Positions 30,956 through 34,466 of a stretch of DNA of 34,466 nt are shown piece by piece. This DNA is from Clostridiales bacterium (GTDB lineage: Bacteria > Bacillota > Sulfobacillia > Sulfobacillales > Sulfobacillaceae): positions 1-34,466 of the forward strand of contig DAHXNH010000224.1 of assembly GCA_027365485.1 (NCBI GenBank). The letters are read 5' to 3'. A program made the translations under genes and the position numbers. Numbering within the stretch: the first letter of the stretch is position 1; the number at the start of each line of letters is the position of its first letter. The notes beneath the pieces are model-generated. The model had not been told where the DNA came from and did no database searches. It was given only the letters and a program-made list of their open reading frames with translations.

Positions 30956-32228
30956 GCGACCAACTTCCTTCCTGCCAGCGCCAGATGATGCTAGCTCCCG
31001 GCACCGGGATAGTTTGTTCGTTGCCAACGGTAATCCAAATAATCTCCACGCCTCGCGCTCGCAAGGCTGCCCAATCTTGTTGGACCTCTTCTGGCCAAAT
31101 CGGCGCCACCACGACGATAAGGCCGCCGCGAACCACACGCCGCTTTAACACTAGCAGATGACGCAGCAAGTTATCCGTCATGTTGCCTGAAGGCTCGACC
31201 CAAGCCAAGGCGGTCAGCATCTGCGATCGGATATCGGATCCGTGCTTTGGCGACAGGCTCAGCCCATGCGGGTGGCCAGCCAAGATCCCACTGGTGGTCA
31301 AACCCACGTCGAGGCCTTGGGCCAACGAAGTTTCGACCACGGTGGCGGCTAGGCTGACAGATTCTTCCATCAACCCTCGATCCACTCCACTCCAGGGATG
31401 CAGCCCCGTCTGAGGATGCAAGAGCACCTCAACCGTGCGCGCCGTGAGATGCTCATCTTCTTTGACCATGAGTTGACCGGCTTGGGCAGAAGCGTGCGCA
31501 TGAATGCGCCGAATCGGATCGCCAATGCGATATGGGCGGATGCCAGCCACCAACACCGGATCGGGGGGATCCCAAGGTCTTCCCCGGCGTTCGCCCAACT
31601 CGGGATGAGCTTGCCAAAAGCCTTGAGGCAGGGTGTATCGGCGCGGCCAAATGGTCAGCCTATCATTCATATGGGTGCGGCGCACCCATTGCGACCAATT
31701 CAAGGGATCTTGGAAAATGAGGACATTGGGGCCCACTTGGAATCGACCGCGGCGCATGCCCACCAGTTGATAAGGGACCCGGAGGCGCTCTTGCCGAGTC
31801 ACGGTCAGCGCCCCCCGGACGATGCGCAGATAGCCTGACGACGTATCCGACGACGATTCGACCTGGCTGTGAAATCGAAGGGATTCGGGGACGTCGAGTT
31901 CCCAAGAAATTTCGCCAACCGGCCACGGCAATGGGTTTTCCACGATCAGTTCGGCATCCAAGGGCTCATCGATTTCGGCGGTACTGCGAGCGAACTGGTG
32001 TTTGAGGCTCAGGTGACGGAAGGTGAGCCCGGCCATCTGTTCGGCCAAAATCATCAGCATCAAGATGAAAAAACCTGCCCAGATAATAATGAAATGTTGA
32101 CTAATGACGCCTATCAACAGAACCGCGATGGCCAGCACCAGCGCTAACCGGGTATTGCCAATGCGCTGAACCTCTGAAATTGGCCGGTCATCTTTCGAAA
32201 GCGGTTTGCTGACATTCGGAGTTGCCAT
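30948..32228 (-). CDS. DUF58-domain protein
   Basis: A 426-residue protein. Two adjacent membrane helices (residues 28-65: LALVLAIAVLLIGVISQHFIIIWAGFFILMLMILAEQMAG) are followed by a beta-rich immunoglobulin-like section (about 70-200). The DUF58 core follows, with the near-invariant GIRPYRIGDPIRRIHAHASAQAGQLMVKE. The end is a von Willebrand A-like part (TVEVLLHPQTG to LIVVVAPIWPEEV) whose metal site looks degenerate. In most genomes DUF58 genes sit behind a MoxR AAA+ ATPase and before a transglutaminase gene; neither is here. AAGAAGG precedes the ATG. It is 18 bp from pncA and overlaps the DUF4129 gene by 8 bp. Confidence 0.88.
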   Translation of the reverse strand: MATPNVSKPLSKDDRPISEVQRIGNTRLALVLAIAVLLIGVISQHFIIIWAGFFILMLMILAEQMAGLTFRHLSLKHQFARSTAEIDEPLDAELIVENPLPWPVGEISWELDVPESLRFHSQVESSSDTSSGYLRIVRGALTVTRQERLRVPYQLVGMRRGRFQVGPNVLIFQDPLNWSQWVRRTHMNDRLTIWPRRYTLPQGFWQAHPELGERRGRPWDPPDPVLVAGIRPYRIGDPIRRIHAHASAQAGQLMVKEDEHLTARTVEVLLHPQTGLHPWSGVDRGLMEESVSLAATVVETSLAQGLDVGLTTSGILAGHPHGLSLSPKHGSDIRSQMLTALAWVEPSGNMTDNLLRHLLVLKRRVVRGGLIVVVAPIWPEEVQQDWAALRARGVEIIWITVGNEQTIPVPGASIIWRWQEGSWSRE

Positions 32229-32246
32229 CGGCTACCTTCTTTATGT

Positions 32247-32825
32247 TTAAGATTGAGGAGCATCATTGGTGACAAGAGCCCCATGGCTGACCATGTCGGC
32301 TATTGCCCGGCTACTGTCGCCAGGGTTCACTTCAACCCCGCGTATGCCATTTTCCAGAACGGTCACCGAGAAACCCGCACCAAGGCCATCCAATACGGTC
32401 GCACGAACGCAATAGTCGGTGGCTAACCCGCCGACGATGAGGCTTTGGACCCCACGCTGGCGAAGCCATTGGGCAAGACCTAGGCCGTGTTCATCGACGC
32501 CCTCAAAGCCGCTGTAAGCATCGCGATCCGGGTGACTGCCTTTGCGAAAGATCGCAACCGAATCCAAAATCGCTAATGCCGGGTAAAACGCCGCGCCAAC
32601 ACTTTGTTGTACGCAGTGCGGAGGCCACGGTCCACCTTGAGCGTGGAACGAACAATGATTGGCTGGATGAAAGTCTTGGGTCAAGGCAATGGGCAGACCT
32701 TGGTGCATAAAGTAGGCCAGCCAACGATTGAGCACTGGAATGATATCGTCTCCGTGAGGTACGGCGAGCGCGCCTCCAGGAAAAAAGTCGTTTTGCGCAT
32801 CCACAATAACCAGGGCTTGCCGCAT
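32247..32825 (-). CDS. pncA: Nicotinamidase (isochorismatase family)
   Basis: A 192-residue nicotinamidase that converts nicotinamide to nicotinate for NAD salvage. The catalytic triad is D9 (LVIVDAQNDFFPGGAL), K95 (IFRKGSHPDRDAYSGF) and C139 (VGGLATDYCVRAT). The metal-binding TQDFHPANHCSFHA (D51, H53, H57) is also intact. GGAGG lies upstream of the ATG at 32825; a longer frame to 32903 lies in the promoter. It is the first gene of a minus-strand operon with DUF58 and DUF4129 genes, an unusual partnership. Confidence 0.93.
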   Translation of the reverse strand: MRQALVIVDAQNDFFPGGALAVPHGDDIIPVLNRWLAYFMHQGLPIALTQDFHPANHCSFHAQGGPWPPHCVQQSVGAAFYPALAILDSVAIFRKGSHPDRDAYSGFEGVDEHGLGLAQWLRQRGVQSLIVGGLATDYCVRATVLDGLGAGFSVTVLENGIRGVEVNPGDSSRAIADMVSHGALVTNDAPQS

Positions 32826-32859
32826 GAGACTTTGCCTCCTGTCGGAATTTTTGATTTCT

Positions 32860-32903
32860 GTACTATATGTACTATATCTTAATCCTTTACCGCTATCTGA
32901 CAA
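32860..32903 (-). promoter_or_regulatory. pncA promoter with tandem GTACTATAT repeat
   Basis: On the minus strand TTGTCA (32903-32898), a 16-nt spacer and TAAGAT (32881-32876) form a plausible promoter. GTACTATAT occurs twice in tandem on the plus strand (32860-32868, 32869-32877) and covers the expected transcription start. It could be an operator; the regulator is unknown. Confidence 0.45.
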
Positions 32904-32912
32904 GGGGAACGG

Positions 32913-33104
32913 TTGATCGCCAGGAATTTATGCTCGAGATTGGGCAAAGACACCAGTGGCATCGTATCGGTGGAAAGCCGGTGGGTTGTCCCGACGATCA
33001 GATTCGCGCTCAGTCCGAGGGATGCGACGAATACGTTCGGCCGTGGTCCTCAATTCGTGACACTCTTAGAAATCCTCGGGAACGATGAGGATCAAAACCT
33101 CTAA
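32913..33104 (+). pseudogene. Possible truncated ModE-like N-terminal fragment
   Basis: A 63-residue frame from a TTG, with neighbour-like codon use. Its second half reads VVPTIRFALSPRDATNTFGR and then GPQFVTLLEILG. This loosely resembles the opening of ModE/LysR-type winged helices (F-G-x-G-x-x-x-L-L-E-x-I). The recognition helix (GS-x-x-x-A-A, S-Y-x-x-A-W) that should follow is missing; the frame ends in NDEDQNL and a stop. If real, it is a broken remnant of a molybdate regulator about 3 kb from moaDE. It may also be chance. The stretch 33105-33231 shows nothing else. Confidence 0.2.
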
Positions 33105-33272
33105 TCATCCGTGAGAAATTCTTGCCCATACGCAGGCAATCTCAAGGAAACAAGGTGGGAGGGCCTGAGAGAGGGCTCGTCATCACGATGGCGAAGGCCG
33201 TGCCGTAAAACCGTGCCTGCGACTTCGAATGGTCGGGTAGGTCGGGAGCCTTGCGGCTCCCTTCCCCCCTCA

Positions 33273-33306
33273 GAACCGGACGTGACAGTTTCCCGTCATC
33301 CGGCTC
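33273..33306 (-). ncRNA. Group II intron domain V catalytic hairpin
   Basis: Read on the minus strand this is a 34-nt hairpin. GAGCCGGATG opens, a GAAA-type tetraloop sits in the middle, and CGTCCGGTTC closes. It carries the AGC catalytic triad near the 5' side and the conserved 2-nt bulge. Length, loop and triad match the most conserved part of group II introns. Confidence 0.9.
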
Positions 33307-33324
33307 AAGCCACTCGGCAGCCTC

Positions 33325-33534
33325 CTACAACCCATGATGGTGGGGGGCAAGGATTCCCTTAGCGGGACTGCACGCCTCTGGTCGATAGCTTTGCGCCCTC
33401 GGTGAGAGACGTGGACTGGCTGCGTAGGCGAAGAGGCGAGGTGACCGTGCCATGGGACCATTTTCGGTGTGCTCAAACCCAGCACGTGGACCCGGTGGAC
33501 TCGCACAAGGCGGTTTAGTGGAAAATGGGTTCAT
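33325..33534 (-). pseudogene. Remnant of the intron-encoded protein (maturase/RT)
   Basis: An ATG at 33534 is preceded by GGAGGA and opens a 69-residue frame starting MNPFSTKPPCASPPG. It sits where the intron protein normally begins, in domain IV, but ends just before domain V with no reverse transcriptase, maturase or endonuclease motifs. I read it as the 5' part of the protein gene fused to noncoding 3' sequence after an internal deletion. Confidence 0.5.
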
Positions 33535-34337
33535 CACAGGTCCTCCTCTCCTAGCACTGCGACCTCGTTCCTCGCTGACTGACCGCGGGTAAGTCAGCAC
33601 GCTTTCGCGTCGGAACAGCGCCCTGCTTTGCCGAACGGTTCCTATCCCCTCGATTACCGAGAGGCCTTCGCTTCGTACCTAATCCGTTACCTCCTCAGGA
33701 TTGTATCGGGCTTACGACCGACCTACTGCCCAATCGGCAGACCTGATGAGGCTTACCATGTTGCGCCCAGAGTCCTTTCGTGAAGTGTTTAGGTGGCCCA
33801 TTTCCTTGCGGTAGCCAACAGAATGGTGGACGAACGAGGTCAGAGCGTTCGTTCCGGCTACGTGCCTTTTGGCTCAAGCGTGTCAAAGTGGTTTCGCTTG
33901 TTCGTGGTCACGCGGTTTATCTGAGCTTTGCCTGACTCACCATGCACTTTCGGCCTGAATACACTTTTTCAGGACGCGGATACATTGTTCCGTGGGCTTC
34001 ACAAGGCCTCGTTGCCAACGCCCCATGCCACGGTAGGCCCGCGCTCACCATTCAGAGCGGGTGGATTCTAACCACATGACTCTGAGCACCCTCGTGTCGC
34101 AGTTGACCCTTTGTTTTGGTGAGTTTCCATGCATCCGGGGCGTGCCATCGGCGCCGCTGCATGCGATAAGACCCTTGTTGCAGCCATCTCGGGCAATCCC
34201 GCGGCAGCCATGACCTCTTGGTCGGTCTTGATGGGCCCGTAGTCGGCTGCCGTTCAGTGTGGACGTCTCTTAGATCGACGTGCCATTCTCCCTTCATGCA
34301 TCCCCAGATCAGTCAGGTTGTAGGGATGAGTCTCCAC

Positions 34338-34355
34338 TGGCTTACTTTACGTAAG
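34338..34355 (-). repeat. Small stem-loop next to the intron 5' splice site
   Basis: On the minus strand GCTTAC-GTAAA-GTAAGC gives a 6-bp stem with a 5-nt loop, 2 nt before the proposed intron start. Some bacterial group II introns (class C) insert just downstream of such stem-loops, which supports the boundary. Confidence 0.45.
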
Positions 34356-34404
34356 CATCTTTCCTTTGAGTAAATTCGCCGATCCGACCGATTTTGCGTT
34401 GGAC

Positions 34405-34445
34405 ATTTGTATGACATGGCATCACTGATGACATGTCATACAAAT
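34405..34445. repeat. 41-bp near-perfect palindrome
   Basis: Left arm ATTTGTATGACATGGCATCA (34405-34424), one central base, and a right arm (34426-34445) that is its reverse complement except for one position. AGGAGG follows at 34453-34458, so a plus-strand gene probably starts at or just past the window edge. This palindrome would then lie in its control region. A regulator operator is the likeliest reading; the end of a mobile element is an alternative. Confidence 0.7.
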
Positions 34446-34466
34446 AGGATTCAGGAGGCTGATTAG

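Larger units (their letters stand above)
33232..34337 (-). mobile_element. Group II intron, reverse transcriptase largely deleted
   Basis: On the minus strand the 3' part holds a canonical domain V hairpin (33273-33306). A domain VI stem follows (GGGAGCC-GCAA-GGCTCCC), then GACCTACCCGAC with a candidate branch-point A 7 nt from the 3' end (33232). Upstream lies a structured domain I-III region; a CATCCC/GGGATG helix is visible close to the 5' end. The 5' end is proposed at GTGGAG (34337), a fair match to the GTGYG start rule. A full intron of this kind is about 1.9-2.5 kb with an intron protein of 400-600 residues. This one is 1,106 nt and encodes only about 69 residues where the protein should be. 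Splicing would depend on a maturase from elsewhere. Confidence 0.75.

Noticed and set aside
30956-31138. N-terminal extension of the DUF4129 protein
   Set aside because: The extension overlaps the DUF58 gene by about 190 bp and is not hydrophobic or family-like; GTG 30955 has an SD.
33232-34337. Set of ORFs on both strands in this region as real genes
   Set aside because: They are short, lack domain patterns and coincide with the structured intron RNA.

Overview
The window looks like chromosomal DNA of a moderately GC-rich, probably spore-forming Firmicute. A Sulfobacillus-like acidophile fits best, but that is an inference, not a demonstrated assignment. The grounds are a type I-alpha glutamine synthetase, a DUF1540 protein, PpaX- and YchF-type housekeeping genes, strong AGGAGG ribosome binding sites, frequent GTG/TTG starts, and several mobile elements (IS200/IS605, IS607, a group II intron). 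No rRNA, tRNA or CRISPR array was seen.

Left part (1-6.8 kb): the 5' part of an IS605-type tnpB runs off the left edge. Its end lies just upstream of a DsrE-like gene, followed by an FmdE-domain gene and an ArsB-type pump. A complete IS607 element (serine recombinase plus TnpB nuclease, catalytic residues present in both) separates these from an OsmC-like protein lacking both cysteines and a CoA-disulfide-reductase-like flavoprotein. The set suggests thiol, sulfur or arsenic chemistry, but this rests on context only.

Middle (6.8-21.3 kb): a GH18 lipoprotein (minus), an aldo/keto reductase (plus), an alkaline-phosphatase-fold hydrolase (minus), a homologue of cyanobacterial acyl-ACP reductase behind a strong promoter and palindromic operator, a DUF421 membrane protein (minus) and glnA. 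Then comes a contiguous arginine operon argC-J-B-D-G-H, with a textbook ARG box overlapping its promoter. It holds every step from acetylglutamate to arginine except ornithine carbamoyltransferase. ArgJ would recycle acetyl groups.

Right part (21.3-32.9 kb): a DUF1540 protein (minus); then a plus-strand run with a beta-hydroxyacid dehydrogenase, PpaX-like phosphatase, UPF0173 metallo-hydrolase, a solitary Cas4-like nuclease and a two-cysteine OsmC protein; a 53-residue small protein; ychF-hemL-lgt; and moaD-moaE. On the minus strand lies a tight pncA-DUF58-DUF4129 operon without the usual MoxR ATPase.

Right edge (32.9-34.5 kb): a short ORF whose end faintly resembles a ModE N-terminus, an approximately 1.1-kb group II intron on the minus strand that has lost nearly all of its reverse transcriptase, and a 41-bp near-perfect palindrome just upstream of a ribosome binding site at the window end.

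Many transcription units end in long perfect stem-loops without a T tract. Two convergent gene pairs share their stop codons (TTAR overlaps).
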